From the NCBI GenBank assembly GCA_963734395.1, contig CAVTGY010000003.1, positions 620,001 to 684,000 on the forward strand: DNA of 64,000 bases, read 5' to 3'. Numbering within the stretch: the first letter of the stretch is position 1; each line of letters starts with the position of its first letter. A program made the position numbers and the translations under genes. Below the pieces are notes generated by a model. That model worked only from the letters and a program-made list of their open reading frames with translations. It was not told the DNA's origin and ran no database searches. Below are positions 1 through 9,554 of the stretch, piece after piece. Source of the DNA: Bog-756 sp963734395. Lineage in GTDB: Bacteria > Actinomycetota > Acidimicrobiia > Acidimicrobiales > RAAP-2.

Positions 1-917
1 GAACGAGATCTACGAGATCCACAGAGGTGATGTGCACGGCGCACTGCGGATCCCCCCGACCACCGCGCCGGAGACCCGCGACGCGGGGATCATCCGCGAG
101 TGGCGGATCATCGAGGCGCTCGACGGGACCGACGTGCCCCATACCGCGGCCATCGCCGCGTGCGACGACAAGTCGGTGCTCGGGCGCTCCTTCTATCTGA
201 TGGGCTACGTGGACGGCTGGTCGCCCATGAACACCGACGGGTGGCCGGCGCCCTTCGACACCGACCTCGAGGGCAGGAGGGGACTGGCCTTCGAGCTGGT
301 CGACGGCATCTCCCTGCTGTCGAGGGTCGACTGGGAGGCCAAGGGTCTTTCGCGACCTCGGGCACCCCGAGGGATTCCACGAGCGCCAGGTCGACCGGTG
401 GACGACATTCCTCGAGCGCATCCAGGCCCGCCCGCTGCCCGGGTTCGACGAAGCGTCGGCCTGGCTGCGCCGGCACCGGCCGATCGACTTCATCCCCGGC
501 CTCATGCACGGCGACTACCAGTTCGCCAACGTCATGTACCGGCACGGGGCACCGGCCCGGATGGCCGCCATCGTGGACTGGGAGATGGGCACGGTGGGCG
601 ATCCCAAGCTCGACTTGGCCTGGGTGGTCAACGGATGGCCGGAGGACGCCGACGACACCCCCGGCATCAGTTACGTCGACATGACCGGCATGCCGTCGCG
701 CACGGCCATGCTGGACCGGTACGCCGAGGTGTCCGGCCGGCAGGTGGACGACATCGACTACTACGGCGTACTGGCCAAGTGGAAGCTGGCCATCGTCCTC
801 GAGCAAGGGTTCCAGCGGGCGGGTGACAGCGCCGTGCTCCAGACCTACGGCCCGATCGTGCTCGACCTGATGCGGGGTGCCGCCGAACTGGCCGAGACGT
901 CGGACTACCGGTCATGA
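1..917 (+). CDS. Phosphotransferase family protein (APH/choline-kinase fold), 5' end cut off, one apparent frameshift
   Basis: Aminoglycoside-phosphotransferase-like kinase of the type often found beside acyl-CoA dehydrogenase genes; its substrate is not known. The reading frame is already open at base 2, so the start and nucleotide-binding N-lobe lie outside the window. The C-lobe shows the catalytic loop HGDYQFANVMY (about nt 507-539) and the metal-binding IVDWEMGTVGDPKLDLAW. The frame changes at about nt 344-351 (run ctttc): removing one base joins EAKGL to RDLGHPEGF and restores continuity, so an insertion error is likely. The stop overlaps the next start (ATGA), which implies translational coupling to the crotonase. 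Confidence 0.8.
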
Positions 918-1697
918 GCGGGCCCGAGGCCGAGCTGGTGCAGGAGCGCCAAGGCGCCCTCTCGCTGCTGCGTCTGAACCGCCCCGAGGCGCGCAACTCC
1001 CTGACCACCGGCCTGGTGGACGCCCTCGGCAACGCGGTCATCGAGGCCGAGTCCGACCCCGACATCCGGGCCGTCGTCCTCACCGGGACCGGTGACCGCG
1101 CCTTCTGCTCGGGAATGGACCTCCGGTCGTTCTCCGAAGGGGAGGTGCCCGGCTCGACCCCCGGCGAATCCACCGAGGCCTTCTACCGATTGCTGCGGGG
1201 TGAGATGATCGTTCCGGTGGTCGGCGCGGCCAACGGCTCGGCGGCGGCGGGTGGCCTGGAGCTGCTCCTCGGTTGCGACCTGGTCATCGCCTCCAGCGAG
1301 GCCAAGTTCGGTCTGCCGGAGGTCAAGCGCGGGCTGTTCGCGGCCGGCGGCGGATGCCTGATGGGGAACCGGATACCACTGGCGGTCGCGCTCGAGCTCC
1401 TCCTCACCGGCGACCTGGTGCCGGCCTCCCGCGCCTACGAGGTGGGTCTGGTCAATGCCGTGGTGGCACCGGCCGACGTCTGGTCAACGGCGCTCGCCAC
1501 CGCCGAACGGATCGCCGCAAACGGGCCTCTCGGGCTGGCCGCCTCCAAGGAGATCGTCCGCCTCGAGCGCGTCGAACCCGGCCAGGGCGCGGGAGCGTCA
1601 AGCGGAGTGGTCGGCGGTGGTGTTCGCCAGTGAGGATGCCATGGAGGGGGCCCGGGCCTACATGGAGAAGCGGGAACCGGTGTGGCGGGGCCGCTGA
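914..1697 (+). CDS. Enoyl-CoA hydratase/isomerase (crotonase) family protein, apparent frameshift near the C-terminus
   Basis: Crotonase-fold enzyme acting on acyl-CoA thioesters, probably hydration of a 2-enoyl-CoA. The oxyanion-hole segment GDRAFCSGMDLRSF and the block NGSAAAGGLELLLGCD are present. Glutamates occupy both positions that are catalytic in classical hydratases (GGLE and GLPE). The first frame runs to about nt 1590. The natural C-terminus (AEWSAVVFASEDAMEGA, then EKREPVWRGR) continues one frame on, so one extra base near 1588-1600 explains the break. The start ATG at 914 overlaps the preceding stop. Length about 260 aa is normal for the family. Confidence 0.85.
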
Positions 1698-1698
1698 C

Positions 1699-2688
1699 GT
1701 GCGCGCCGCGGTCTGTCACACCTACGGGTCACCGGAGGTGGTCACGGTCGAGGACGTCCCGCTACCGGAGCTCGGCAATGGGCAGGTGCGAGTGGGTGTG
1801 CGCACCGCGGCGGTCAACTTCCCCGACGTACTGGTGGTGGCCGACCGGTACCAGCTGACCGTGCCCACCCCTTTTGTTCCCGGGAGCGAGTTCGTGGGCC
1901 TGGTGACCGAGGTGGCCGACGGAGCCCGGGGGGTGGCGGTCGGTGACCGGGTGGCCGGCACGGTGATGGTGGGGGCTTTCGCCGAGGAGGTGGTAGTGGG
2001 AGCGTCGGCGGTGCGGCTGGTCCCACCTGGAGTGGACGACCGGCACGCCGCCGCCTTCGGGGTGGCGTGGCGCACGGCGTACCACGTCCTCCGATCGGTC
2101 GCCGGGGTGCAGGCCGGTGACCAGCTGATCGTCCTCGGTGCCGGGGGCGGGGTGGGTCTGGCCGCGGTCAACCTCGGCCATCATCTCGGTGCCACGGTGA
2201 CCGCGGTGGCCTCGTCCACCGCGAAACTGGAGGCGGCCCGGGCGGCCGGCGCAGTGCATCTGGTCCAGCACACCGCCGGCGACCTGCGGGCGGCGCTGAA
2301 GGAGGTGCTCCCCGGCGGTGCGGACGTCGTCGTCGACCCGGTCGGTGGCGACCTGGCCGAGCCGGTCCTGCGGTCACTCCACTGGGGCGGGCGTTTCGTA
2401 ACCGTCGGCTATGCCTCCGGGGTGATCCCGCGGATCCCGCTCAACCTGGTGCTCCTGAAGGGCTGCCAGGTGCTCGGGTTCCAGTTCCGGGACTTCGCCG
2501 AGCACTGCCCCGACCAGCTGGTGCGCAACGACGACGAGCTCTGGGCCCTTCTGGCCGAGGGCCAGGTGCGTCCGCTGGTCGGGGCCACCTTCACACTCGC
2601 CGAGGTGGTGGCGGCACTGGGCCTGGTGGCCGACGGGCAGGTGGTGGGGAAGGTGGTCCTCGACGTGGCGCCGCAACCGGCCGCCTGA
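1699..2688 (+). CDS. Zinc-independent MDR oxidoreductase (NADPH:quinone reductase / enoyl reductase type)
   Basis: Medium-chain dehydrogenase/reductase of about 329 aa. The N-terminal GroES-like domain contains the AAVNFPDVLV segment typical of quinone oxidoreductases and lacks the zinc-ligand cysteines of alcohol dehydrogenases. The Rossmann dinucleotide site is VLGAGGGVGLAAVNLG (about residues 141-156). Likely NADPH-dependent reduction of an enone or enoyl-CoA; substrate unknown. I take the start as GTG 1699, one base after the crotonase stop, which fits an operon. A longer in-frame opening exists upstream but overlaps the crotonase. Confidence 0.85.
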   Translation: MRAAVCHTYGSPEVVTVEDVPLPELGNGQVRVGVRTAAVNFPDVLVVADRYQLTVPTPFVPGSEFVGLVTEVADGARGVAVGDRVAGTVMVGAFAEEVVVGASAVRLVPPGVDDRHAAAFGVAWRTAYHVLRSVAGVQAGDQLIVLGAGGGVGLAAVNLGHHLGATVTAVASSTAKLEAARAAGAVHLVQHTAGDLRAALKEVLPGGADVVVDPVGGDLAEPVLRSLHWGGRFVTVGYASGVIPRIPLNLVLLKGCQVLGFQFRDFAEHCPDQLVRNDDELWALLAEGQVRPLVGATFTLAEVVAALGLVADGQVVGKVVLDVAPQPAA

Positions 2689-2729
2689 GCCGACTTGCCC
2701 GCGACGCGGGAGACACTGCGCCGCGCCGG

Positions 2730-3698
2730 TCAGAGGGGCAGGAGCGGAGGCAGCTGCCGACGCTCGATCAGCTCGCTGCCCAGCGACGTGGTGAGCGATG
2801 CCGCCGTACCCAGGAGTGCATCGAGCACCAGGGACCGGCGGACGTAGTGGTGGAAGGGATGCTCGACGGTGAAGCCGATGCCGGCCAGGACCTGCTGGCA
2901 GTGGCGGGCGGCGGTCTTCGCCTGGCGGCCGGCCACCGCCTTGGCCATGGTCGAGGCGTCCGGCGTCGGGTCGAGCCATGCCGCGTCGAGCATCGCCTCT
3001 GCCATCGCTATGGCCACCAGTGTCTCGGCCAGGCGGTGACGGACCGCCTGGAACGTGGCGATCGGCCGGTCGAACTGGATGCGATTCCGGGCGTGCTCGC
3101 AGGCCAACTCGAGCATGGCCATGGATGCACCGACCAGCTGGTGGGCGATTGCCAGGCGGCCGAGTGCGACAGCCTCCGCCCATGCACCGGGGGTGAGGTC
3201 CCCTCCCGGTTCGGACGGCTCGACGGCACCGGTCACCCGCAGCAGACCCAGGTCGGGGTCGACGCCGACCACGGGGCGCGATTCGAGTGAAGCCGTCGGC
3301 ACGATGTGCGCGGTCATCCGGCCGTCCCTCGAGGCCACGATCAGGGCCGACGGCCGGTCGGCCAGACCGGCCGCGGCCAGTCCGTCGACCCGGAGCTGGT
3401 CCCCGACGACGATCCCCGGGGGCTCGCACCCACCGACGGCGGGAAGCACGGCCTCCCGGCGACTCTCCCGAACATCGCCAACGCCCAAAGCATGGCCCAC
3501 GACCTGGCCGAGGGCGGACGAGGTGGCGCCGGTGAGCCCCTGGAGCTCGAACAGCAGGGAGACCGCGGCTCGGCGGTCGTCGGCCAGCGCGTCGTGCCAC
3601 CCCAGCCCGCCGAGCTCGGCGTCGAGCGCCACGCCGGTGCTCCGGTCAGTGGCGTCACGGAGGCTCCGCTCGAACAGGGTGAGGTCGTCTCGGTCCAT
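2730..3698 (-). CDS. Acyl-CoA dehydrogenase family protein, small subunit of an adjacent pair
   Basis: 322-aa acyl-CoA dehydrogenase-like protein, shorter than the usual 380-400 aa. The C-terminal helical domain is recognisable (NRIQFDRPIATFQAVRHRLA, then FHHYVRRSLVLDALLG). The N-terminal and middle domains are degenerate, with no clear FAD-contact SEPxxGSD segment. Its ATG at 3698 overlaps the stop of the upstream acyl-CoA dehydrogenase (ATGA), so the two are translationally coupled. In steroid and cholesterol degraders such adjacent unequal pairs form alpha2-beta2 enzymes; by analogy this is probably the beta-like partner. Substrate unknown. Confidence 0.8.
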   Translation of the reverse strand: MDRDDLTLFERSLRDATDRSTGVALDAELGGLGWHDALADDRRAAVSLLFELQGLTGATSSALGQVVGHALGVGDVRESRREAVLPAVGGCEPPGIVVGDQLRVDGLAAAGLADRPSALIVASRDGRMTAHIVPTASLESRPVVGVDPDLGLLRVTGAVEPSEPGGDLTPGAWAEAVALGRLAIAHQLVGASMAMLELACEHARNRIQFDRPIATFQAVRHRLAETLVAIAMAEAMLDAAWLDPTPDASTMAKAVAGRQAKTAARHCQQVLAGIGFTVEHPFHHYVRRSLVLDALLGTAASLTTSLGSELIERRQLPPLLPL

Positions 3699-4852
3699 CA
3701 ACGATCGTTCCCGAGATCGAGGAGCCGACGGGCGATCACGTTGCGTTGGATCTCGGCGCTGCCGCCGTAGATCGAGGCGGCCCGTGAATAGAGGTATTCG
3801 GTGCGCCACCGTCCGCTCACCGCGTCGTCCCCCATGGTCACCTCGGGGGCCAGGGTGTCGGCGACCAGGTCGAACACCGCCTGCTCCACCGTGGCCAGCA
3901 GGACCTTGTCGATCGAGGTCTCCGGACCGAGGTGGTCGCCGGCGGCCATGCGGTGCTGGGTGGCCCGCGAGCGGGCCCGGAAGGCGTAGAGCAATTGGGT
4001 GACTTCGCCCAGCCGAGCCGGGTCGAGGGCATCGGGCGGTGCGACTTCGAGGAGCTCTCGGAGCCGGCGGTGCAGGAACGCGCCGCGATGCCAGAGCGAC
4101 GTGCTCCGTTCATAGGGCAGGAGGTCCATGGCCACTGCCCAGCCGCCGCCTTCCTCGCCCAGGGTGCGCTCGAAGGGGACGACCACGTCGTCGAGGAAGA
4201 GCTCACAGAACTCGGGGCTGCCGTGCATCGTCTCGATCGGCTGCACCGTGATCCCGGGCGTGTCCATGTCCACGAACACGGCGGTGATGCCCCGATGGGC
4301 CGACTCGACGGTGCCGGTCCGGGTGAGGAGCACGCACCGGTGGGCGAACTGGGCCAGGCTCGTCCACACCTTCTGGCCGTTGACCCGCCAGCCCCGGTCG
4401 GTGCGTTCGGCCCGGCAGGCCAGCGCCGCCAGGTTGCTCCCGGTGCCCGGCTCGGAGAACCCCTGGCACCAGGTCTCGTCACCGCGGAGAAGGGCGGGGA
4501 CCACCGCGGCGGCGAGCTCGGGGGCGGCGTAGTCGATCACGGTGGGTGCCAGTACCTCGGTCATCGAGTAGAGCCCGGGTTCGACCAGGTCCCGGGCGGT
4601 GAGGGTCTCCCCCAGGTAGGCGCGGGTCAGGGACGACCCGCCGAGGCCGCCGACCCGCTCGGGCCACCCGGCACGCATCCATCCGGCGTCGAAGCACAGG
4701 CGCTTGACTTTTCCGAGCTGTGCCATCTGCTGGTCCAGCGTTCCCGTCCCCTCGTACCCGACGGCCAGCGCGTCGACGTTGCCGTCGAGCCAGGCATCGA
4801 GGGAGGCCCGGAACTCCGACAGTCCGGCCGCCTCGCCCACGATGTCGGTCAC
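3698..4852 (-). CDS. Acyl-CoA dehydrogenase, large subunit of the pair
   Basis: 384-aa flavoprotein oxidising an acyl-CoA to the 2-enoyl-CoA. Recognisable blocks are GFSEPGTGSNLAALACRAE (FAD/substrate loop), GWRVNGQKVWTSLAQFAH, and the C-terminal IYGGSAEIQRNVIARRLLDL typical of the family. Start GTG 4852 shares a GTGA overlap with the stop of the NTF2-like gene. The open frame extends further upstream but only over that gene. Operon order is NTF2-like, this gene, small acyl-CoA dehydrogenase. Confidence 0.9.
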   Translation of the reverse strand: MTDIVGEAAGLSEFRASLDAWLDGNVDALAVGYEGTGTLDQQMAQLGKVKRLCFDAGWMRAGWPERVGGLGGSSLTRAYLGETLTARDLVEPGLYSMTEVLAPTVIDYAAPELAAAVVPALLRGDETWCQGFSEPGTGSNLAALACRAERTDRGWRVNGQKVWTSLAQFAHRCVLLTRTGTVESAHRGITAVFVDMDTPGITVQPIETMHGSPEFCELFLDDVVVPFERTLGEEGGGWAVAMDLLPYERSTSLWHRGAFLHRRLRELLEVAPPDALDPARLGEVTQLLYAFRARSRATQHRMAAGDHLGPETSIDKVLLATVEQAVFDLVADTLAPEVTMGDDAVSGRWRTEYLYSRAASIYGGSAEIQRNVIARRLLDLGNDR

Positions 4853-5280
4853 GCGTTGCTGGGTGGGGGGCGGGTCGGGTCGTGTGCCCGGCCGGAGTCG
4901 CGGGCCCCGCTCTTGCGCAGGAAGGTCATCGCCCGGGTCTGCAGGCGCCACCCGTCGGTCGTCCGGCGGTAGGTGTCGGTGTAGTACCCGATGCGCATGT
5001 CGTGGGTCGTCTGTTCGACGAAGCACAGCGGCTGCTGCCCCGAACCGGTGTCGCCGTCGACCGTGAGCACGGGGGGCCCGACCAAAAACAGACCCTTGGG
5101 CGCCGCGGCCACCAGCGTCGGAAAGTCGGCCAGCGGGTAGGTGTCGCCAAAGGCGCTGTAGGTGCCGTCGGGGGTGAACACCTCGATGACCGCATCGACG
5201 TCGTCCCGGGTCATGCCCACGGCGTACCGGGCCAGCAGCTGCTGGAGCTCGATCACGTCGGCGACGGGTGGGCTCCCCAT
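4849..5280 (-). CDS. SnoaL-like / NTF2-fold protein
   Basis: 143-aa single-domain protein of the nuclear-transport-factor-2 superfamily, which includes ketosteroid isomerase and SnoaL-type polyketide cyclases. Diagnostic parts are the N-terminal helix IELQQLLARYAVGMTRDDVD, the strand VIEVFTPDGTYSAFGDTYPL, and the C-terminal IGYYTDTYRRTTDGWRLQTR. Function uncertain: isomerase, hydratase or ligand-binding roles are all known in this fold. It is first in the minus-strand operon and coupled to the acyl-CoA dehydrogenase by a GTGA overlap. It is divergent from the acyl-CoA ligase. Confidence 0.8.
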   Translation of the reverse strand: MGSPPVADVIELQQLLARYAVGMTRDDVDAVIEVFTPDGTYSAFGDTYPLADFPTLVAAAPKGLFLVGPPVLTVDGDTGSGQQPLCFVEQTTHDMRIGYYTDTYRRTTDGWRLQTRAMTFLRKSGARDSGRAHDPTRPPPSNA

Positions 5281-5328
5281 GGCGGATCCTCCGGTTCGTC
5301 GTGATGACCCAGGCACTATGGCGGCGAC

Positions 5329-5343
5329 GATAACCAAGTTCTC
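5329..5343 (+). promoter_or_regulatory. Candidate operator, copy 1 of a 15-nt dyad
   Basis: The sequence gataaccaagttctc matches the pattern GA(T/G)AA(C/T)-N3-(A/G)TTCTC seen at four other sites in the window. It lies between the divergent NTF2-like gene (start 5280) and the acyl-CoA ligase (start 5389), so it could control both. The regulator is not identified. Confidence 0.5.
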
Positions 5344-5388
5344 CTGGAACGGCAATGGAGCTGGCGGCAAACCGGACGGCATGCGAGA

Positions 5389-7059
5389 GTGACGGACGAT
5401 CGCTCGGAAGAGGAGGACGGGGTGAGGGAGCCGGGCAACCAGGGGGGCGATCGCTGGTCGCTGCGGACGGTGCCGGCGGACCGGGCGCAGCACTACCGCG
5501 ACCAGGGCTGGTGGACCGACCAGACCCTCGGGGAGATGGTCGCCGCGGGTCTTCCCCGAAACGGCGACGTGGCCTTCCGGGTCCGCTCGGCGGTGCGACC
5601 CTGGCTGGGCACCTTCGCCGAGGTCGACCGGTCGGCCCGGGCGTTGGCCGGCGCCCTGCGCGACGAGGGGGTCGGGCCGGGGGACGTCATCATGTTCCAG
5701 CTCCCCAACTGGGTGGAGGCCGGCATCACCTTCTGGGCCGCCGCCTACCTGGGGGCGGTGGTGGTGCCCGTCGTGCACTTCTACGGGAAAAAGGAGGTCG
5801 ACTACATCCTGGAGAGGGTGTCGCCGGCGGTGGTGGTCACCGCGGAACGCTTCGGGCGCAACGACTACCTGGAGACGTACGCCGGCCTCCTGTCCGGCCG
5901 GCCCGGGACCCGGTGGCTGGTGGTGGGCGATCCGCCCGCCGGCGGCCTCCCTGCACCGGCGGTCTCCTTCGACTCGTATCTCGACGCCGATCCCGTCGAC
6001 GGCCCACTGCCGGTCGACCCCGGCGCACCGGCCATCATCGGCTTCACCTCGGGCACCACACGCGACCCCAAGGGGGTCATCCACACCCACCGGACCATCG
6101 GGTGCGAGACCCGCCAACTCGACTACATGTTCCCCAAAGGGGGACCTCCCAACATCACCGGGGCACCGGTCGGCCACTTCATCGGGATGCTCAATGCGTT
6201 CTTGGTGCCGCTGCTCCGGGACCGGTCGGTGAATCTGATCGATGTCTGGGACCCGGGGGCGGTACTCAAGATGATGCTCGAGGAGGGCCTGAGCGTGGGA
6301 GGTGGCGCCACCTACTTCCTCACCAGCCTGCTCGACCATCCGGACTTCACCCCCGACCATCTGGCCCTCATGCCGTTCGCCGGGTTGGGCGGCTCGCCGG
6401 TGCCGGAGGCGGTGACCCGCCGGGCCACCGATCTCGGGATCCGCGCCTTCCGCTCGTACGGCAGCACCGAGCACCCGTCGATCACCGGCTCCCTGATCGA
6501 CGACCCCGAGGTCAAGCGGCTCACCACCGACGGTCGAGTGCTGCCCGGGGTGGAGCTCCGCCTCGACGCCGATGGTCAGATCCTCAGCCGTGGGCCCGAC
6601 TGCTTCCTCGGGTACATCGACCCCGAACTGACCGCCGCTGTCTTCGACGAGGAAGGGTGGTACCGCACCGGCGACTTGGGCGTGCTCGACGACGACGGCT
6701 ACCTCACCATCACCGACCGGATCTCCGACATCATCATCCGCGGCGGCGAGAACATCAGCGCCGCGGAGATCGAGGAGCTGCTGATGCACCTGGACCATGT
6801 GGCCGAAGTCTGCGTGGTGGCCGAACCCGACCAGCGCCTGGGCGAACACGCCGCCGCCGTGGTCCGGGTGCGGGAGGGAACGGACCCGCCGACCATGGAG
6901 GAGATACGGGCGCACCTCAGCGGCGCGGGGCTCGCCCGGCAGAAGTGGCCCGAAGCCCTCTACCTGGTCGACGACCTCCCGAGGACTCCGTCGGGGAAGG
7001 TGCAGAAGTTCGTCCTGCGCCAGCAGCTCCGCGAGGGACGGCTAGGGCCGTCGGTCTGA
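5389..7059 (+). CDS. AMP-dependent acyl-CoA synthetase/ligase
   Basis: 556-aa adenylate-forming enzyme activating a carboxylic acid to its CoA thioester via an acyl-AMP. The P-loop-like motif GFTSGTTRDPKGVIHTH, the A5-type motif RSYGSTEHPSI, the hinge block WYRTGDLGVLDDDGYLTITD followed by GGENISAAEIEE, and the C-terminal catalytic-lysine motif TPSGKVQKF are all intact. Start GTG 5389. It is a natural entry enzyme for the surrounding beta-oxidation genes. The operator-like dyad lies 45 nt upstream of the start. Confidence 0.93.
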   Translation: MTDDRSEEEDGVREPGNQGGDRWSLRTVPADRAQHYRDQGWWTDQTLGEMVAAGLPRNGDVAFRVRSAVRPWLGTFAEVDRSARALAGALRDEGVGPGDVIMFQLPNWVEAGITFWAAAYLGAVVVPVVHFYGKKEVDYILERVSPAVVVTAERFGRNDYLETYAGLLSGRPGTRWLVVGDPPAGGLPAPAVSFDSYLDADPVDGPLPVDPGAPAIIGFTSGTTRDPKGVIHTHRTIGCETRQLDYMFPKGGPPNITGAPVGHFIGMLNAFLVPLLRDRSVNLIDVWDPGAVLKMMLEEGLSVGGGATYFLTSLLDHPDFTPDHLALMPFAGLGGSPVPEAVTRRATDLGIRAFRSYGSTEHPSITGSLIDDPEVKRLTTDGRVLPGVELRLDADGQILSRGPDCFLGYIDPELTAAVFDEEGWYRTGDLGVLDDDGYLTITDRISDIIIRGGENISAAEIEELLMHLDHVAEVCVVAEPDQRLGEHAAAVVRVREGTDPPTMEEIRAHLSGAGLARQKWPEALYLVDDLPRTPSGKVQKFVLRQQLREGRLGPSV

Positions 7060-7102
7060 TGGAACCCATCGGCCGGTGGGTGGCTCGAACTCTCACCGTC
7101 GA

Positions 7103-8035
7103 TTACAAGGGAATTCGAAGCCGAGAACAGATCTCGGTCACTTCGTCGAAGATCGAGCCGGGGACGATGAACGGTTCGGTGGCCGAGACCTCGGCCAGGT
7201 GGTCCTCGATTGCCTCGGCCGTCGGCGGCGTGCCCGGGGGGTACACCCAGCCTTCGCCGAGGCCGACGAAGACCCGGGCGAAACGTCCGGCGCACGCGGA
7301 GTAGTTCTCGTGGGTGAAGGTGCACGCCGAGCTGGCCAGGAAGACCACCATAGGAACCACCAGTTCCGGCTCGATGGCTCGGAGGAACGGCACGTCGTCT
7401 CCCAGTTCATCCCGATCGCCGATCGTCTCGGTGACCATCCGCGAGTAGCCAAAAGGCAGAACGGTGTTGGCCCGGATGCCGTGTGGCGCGCCATCGATGG
7501 CGATCACGTTGGCCAACCCGACGATGCCTGCTTTGGCGGCCGCGTAATGCGCCGAATTGGGCTGTCCGAAGAGTCCGGCCGACGACGCGATGAAGACGAA
7601 CCGACCTCCCCCTTGGGCTTTCATGGCCCGGTACGCAGGCTGACTCAGGTAGAAGCTGCCGTCCAGATGAACGTTGAGCATCCGGCGCCAGTTGTCGGCC
7701 GGTAGCTCGTCGAAGGGCAGGGTTTCGAAGATGCCGGCGTTGCTCACCACCGCGTCGAGCCTTCCGAAGTGCTCGATCGCCTTGTCCACGATGGCCTCCC
7801 CGCCCTCTGATGTTGCGACCGAGTCGTGCGAAGCAACCGCGACTCCTCCCAGGACGGCGATCTCCTTTACGACCTGATCAGCGACACCCGGGTCAGAGCC
7901 TTCTCCTTGCATCGTGCCACCGACATCGTTGACGACGACCGAAGCGCCGCGTCGTGCCAACTCCAATGCGTACAGGCGGCCGAGACCGCGACCGGCCCCG
8001 GTCACGATGACCGCCTGCCCGGTGAAGTCGATCAA
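7103..8035 (-). CDS. Short-chain dehydrogenase/reductase (310 aa)
   Basis: NAD(P)-dependent SDR with cofactor motif TGAGRGLG (residues about 12-19), the NAG tetrad segment SNAGIFETLPF, the catalytic serine block FIASSAGLFGQP and YAAAK active site (HYAAAKAGIVGL). Its extra loop after the second strand (NDVGGTMQGEGSD) resembles the dehydrogenase domain of multifunctional beta-oxidation enzymes, so a 3-hydroxyacyl-CoA substrate is plausible. It converges with the ligase gene and lies 32 nt downstream of the aldehyde dehydrogenase on the same strand. Confidence 0.88.
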   Translation of the reverse strand: MIDFTGQAVIVTGAGRGLGRLYALELARRGASVVVNDVGGTMQGEGSDPGVADQVVKEIAVLGGVAVASHDSVATSEGGEAIVDKAIEHFGRLDAVVSNAGIFETLPFDELPADNWRRMLNVHLDGSFYLSQPAYRAMKAQGGGRFVFIASSAGLFGQPNSAHYAAAKAGIVGLANVIAIDGAPHGIRANTVLPFGYSRMVTETIGDRDELGDDVPFLRAIEPELVVPMVVFLASSACTFTHENYSACAGRFARVFVGLGEGWVYPPGTPPTAEAIEDHLAEVSATEPFIVPGSIFDEVTEICSRLRIPL

Positions 8036-8066
8036 GATGGCCCTCCCTCCCCGGTCGCCGCCAGAA

Positions 8067-9554
8067 CTAGGCGGTTGGCCACGCCACCGACTTGACCTCG
8101 AGGTACTGCTCGAAGCCGGCGGTGCCGTTCTGTCGCCCGACCCCGCTCTCCTTGTAGCCGCCGAACGGCACGTCGGCGAAGTATCCGGCGCCCCCGTTCA
8201 GCCCGATGAATCCCGCCCGAAGCTTTCGAGCGACGGCGATCGAGTGCTCGATCGACCCCGACATCACATTGCCAGCCAGCCCGTAGGGACTGTCGTTGGC
8301 GATCCGCAGGGCGTCCTCCTCGTCGTCGAACGGGATGACAACGAGTACCGGGCCGAAGATCTCCTCGCGGGCGATGGTCATGGAATTGTCGACGTCGACG
8401 AAGAGGGTGGGGCGGGCGTAGAAGCCGCGGTCGAGCCCATCCGGCGCGCCAGTGCCGCCGACCAGGAGATTGGCACCTTCGTCGATGCCCTTCTGGATGT
8501 AGCCCTCCACCCGGTCGCGCTGCTTGGCCGAGATGAGCGGACCACACAGCGTGTCGGCTTCCTGGGGGTCGCCCGGCACCACCGACTCGTAGATGCCCTT
8601 GAGCATCTCGACGCCCTCGTCGTAGCGGGTGCGGGGAAGGAGCATGCGGGTGGGCGTGGCACAGCCCTGGCCGGCGTGGAAACAGGGTGCGATGCCGATC
8701 ATGCACGAGAGGGCTAGGTCGGCGTCGTCGAGCACGATGGTGGCGGACTTGCCGCCGAGCTCGAGGAACAGGCGCTTCATCGTCGCCGCGCCCTTCTCCA
8801 TGATCCGCTTGCCGACCGCAGTCGATCCGGTGAATGAGATCAGGTCGACCTTGGGCGACACGGTGAGCTCCTCGCCGATCAGGTGATCGGAGGAGGGGAC
8901 GACGTTGACCACCCCGGCGGGTATGTCGGTGCGATCCGCCACCAGGCGTCCGATGCGAGTGGCGTTGAAGGGGGTATCGGGTGCGGGCTTGAGCACGATG
9001 GTGTTACCGGTAGCCAGCGCCTGGCCGAGCTTGTGGATCGACACTTCGAACGGATAGTTCCATGGCACGATGGCGCCGACAACGCCGACCGGTTCGCGCC
9101 AGATGCGCTTTGCGGTCAACTGGCCGGTGAGGGCGGACACCTCCTCTCCGAGGTCGACCTCCCAGGGATACTCGTCGATCAGTTTGGCCGGATGGGTGAG
9201 CCCGCCGGCCAGCGGTGCGTCGAGCTGGGGTCCTTGGGTCACCATGCGAGGACACCCGACCTCGAGGATCAGCTCCTCGCGCAGTTCCTCCTGCTCGGCC
9301 TCGAGCGCCTCCTGAAGTTGTTCAAGGCACCGCTTTCTGAAGGCGTGGTCGGTCGACCAGTCGCTCTCGTCGAACGCACGCCGCGCCGCGTCGATGGCAT
9401 GGTGTATGTCCGCGGCGGTGGCGTCGGTGACCTCGCCGATCACCTCCTCGGTCGCCGGATTGATGTTGGCGAAGGTCTGGCCCGACGCTGTTTCGACGAG
9501 CTTGCCGTCGATGAGCATCCTCTTCTCGTTGCTGATGTCAGGTGTGGTTGCCAC
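8067..9554 (-). CDS. Aldehyde dehydrogenase family protein
   Basis: About 495-aa NAD(P)-dependent aldehyde dehydrogenase. Key parts: VVGAIVPWNYPFEVSIHKLG, the cofactor-binding FTGSTAVGKRIMEKGA, the general-base glutamate in LELGGKSATIVLDDADL, and the catalytic cysteine in AGQGCATPTRM. I choose GTG 9554 as start because AGGAAG sits just upstream; the frame stays open to 9716 but that extension has no family similarity that I recognise. It probably forms an operon with the downstream SDR, giving alcohol-aldehyde-acid oxidation steps. Confidence 0.9.
   Translation of the reverse strand: MATTPDISNEKRMLIDGKLVETASGQTFANINPATEEVIGEVTDATAADIHHAIDAARRAFDESDWSTDHAFRKRCLEQLQEALEAEQEELREELILEVGCPRMVTQGPQLDAPLAGGLTHPAKLIDEYPWEVDLGEEVSALTGQLTAKRIWREPVGVVGAIVPWNYPFEVSIHKLGQALATGNTIVLKPAPDTPFNATRIGRLVADRTDIPAGVVNVVPSSDHLIGEELTVSPKVDLISFTGSTAVGKRIMEKGAATMKRLFLELGGKSATIVLDDADLALSCMIGIAPCFHAGQGCATPTRMLLPRTRYDEGVEMLKGIYESVVPGDPQEADTLCGPLISAKQRDRVEGYIQKGIDEGANLLVGGTGAPDGLDRGFYARPTLFVDVDNSMTIAREEIFGPVLVVIPFDDEEDALRIANDSPYGLAGNVMSGSIEHSIAVARKLRAGFIGLNGGAGYFADVPFGGYKESGVGRQNGTAGFEQYLEVKSVAWPTA

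Noticed and set aside
2698..2710. CCCGCG-A-CGCGGG palindrome after the MDR gene as a terminator
   Set aside because: One-base loop and no T-run; such short palindromes are common by chance at this GC content.
2374..3600. A 408-codon minus-strand open frame overlapping the MDR reductase and small acyl-CoA dehydrogenase
   Set aside because: Arginine/proline-rich antisense or out-of-frame translation; both overlapped genes are well supported.
4849..6915. A 688-codon minus-strand open frame across the acyl-CoA ligase
   Set aside because: Only its last 143 codons (the NTF2-like protein) have real protein features; the rest is antisense to a fully conserved ligase and reflects GC-rich third positions.
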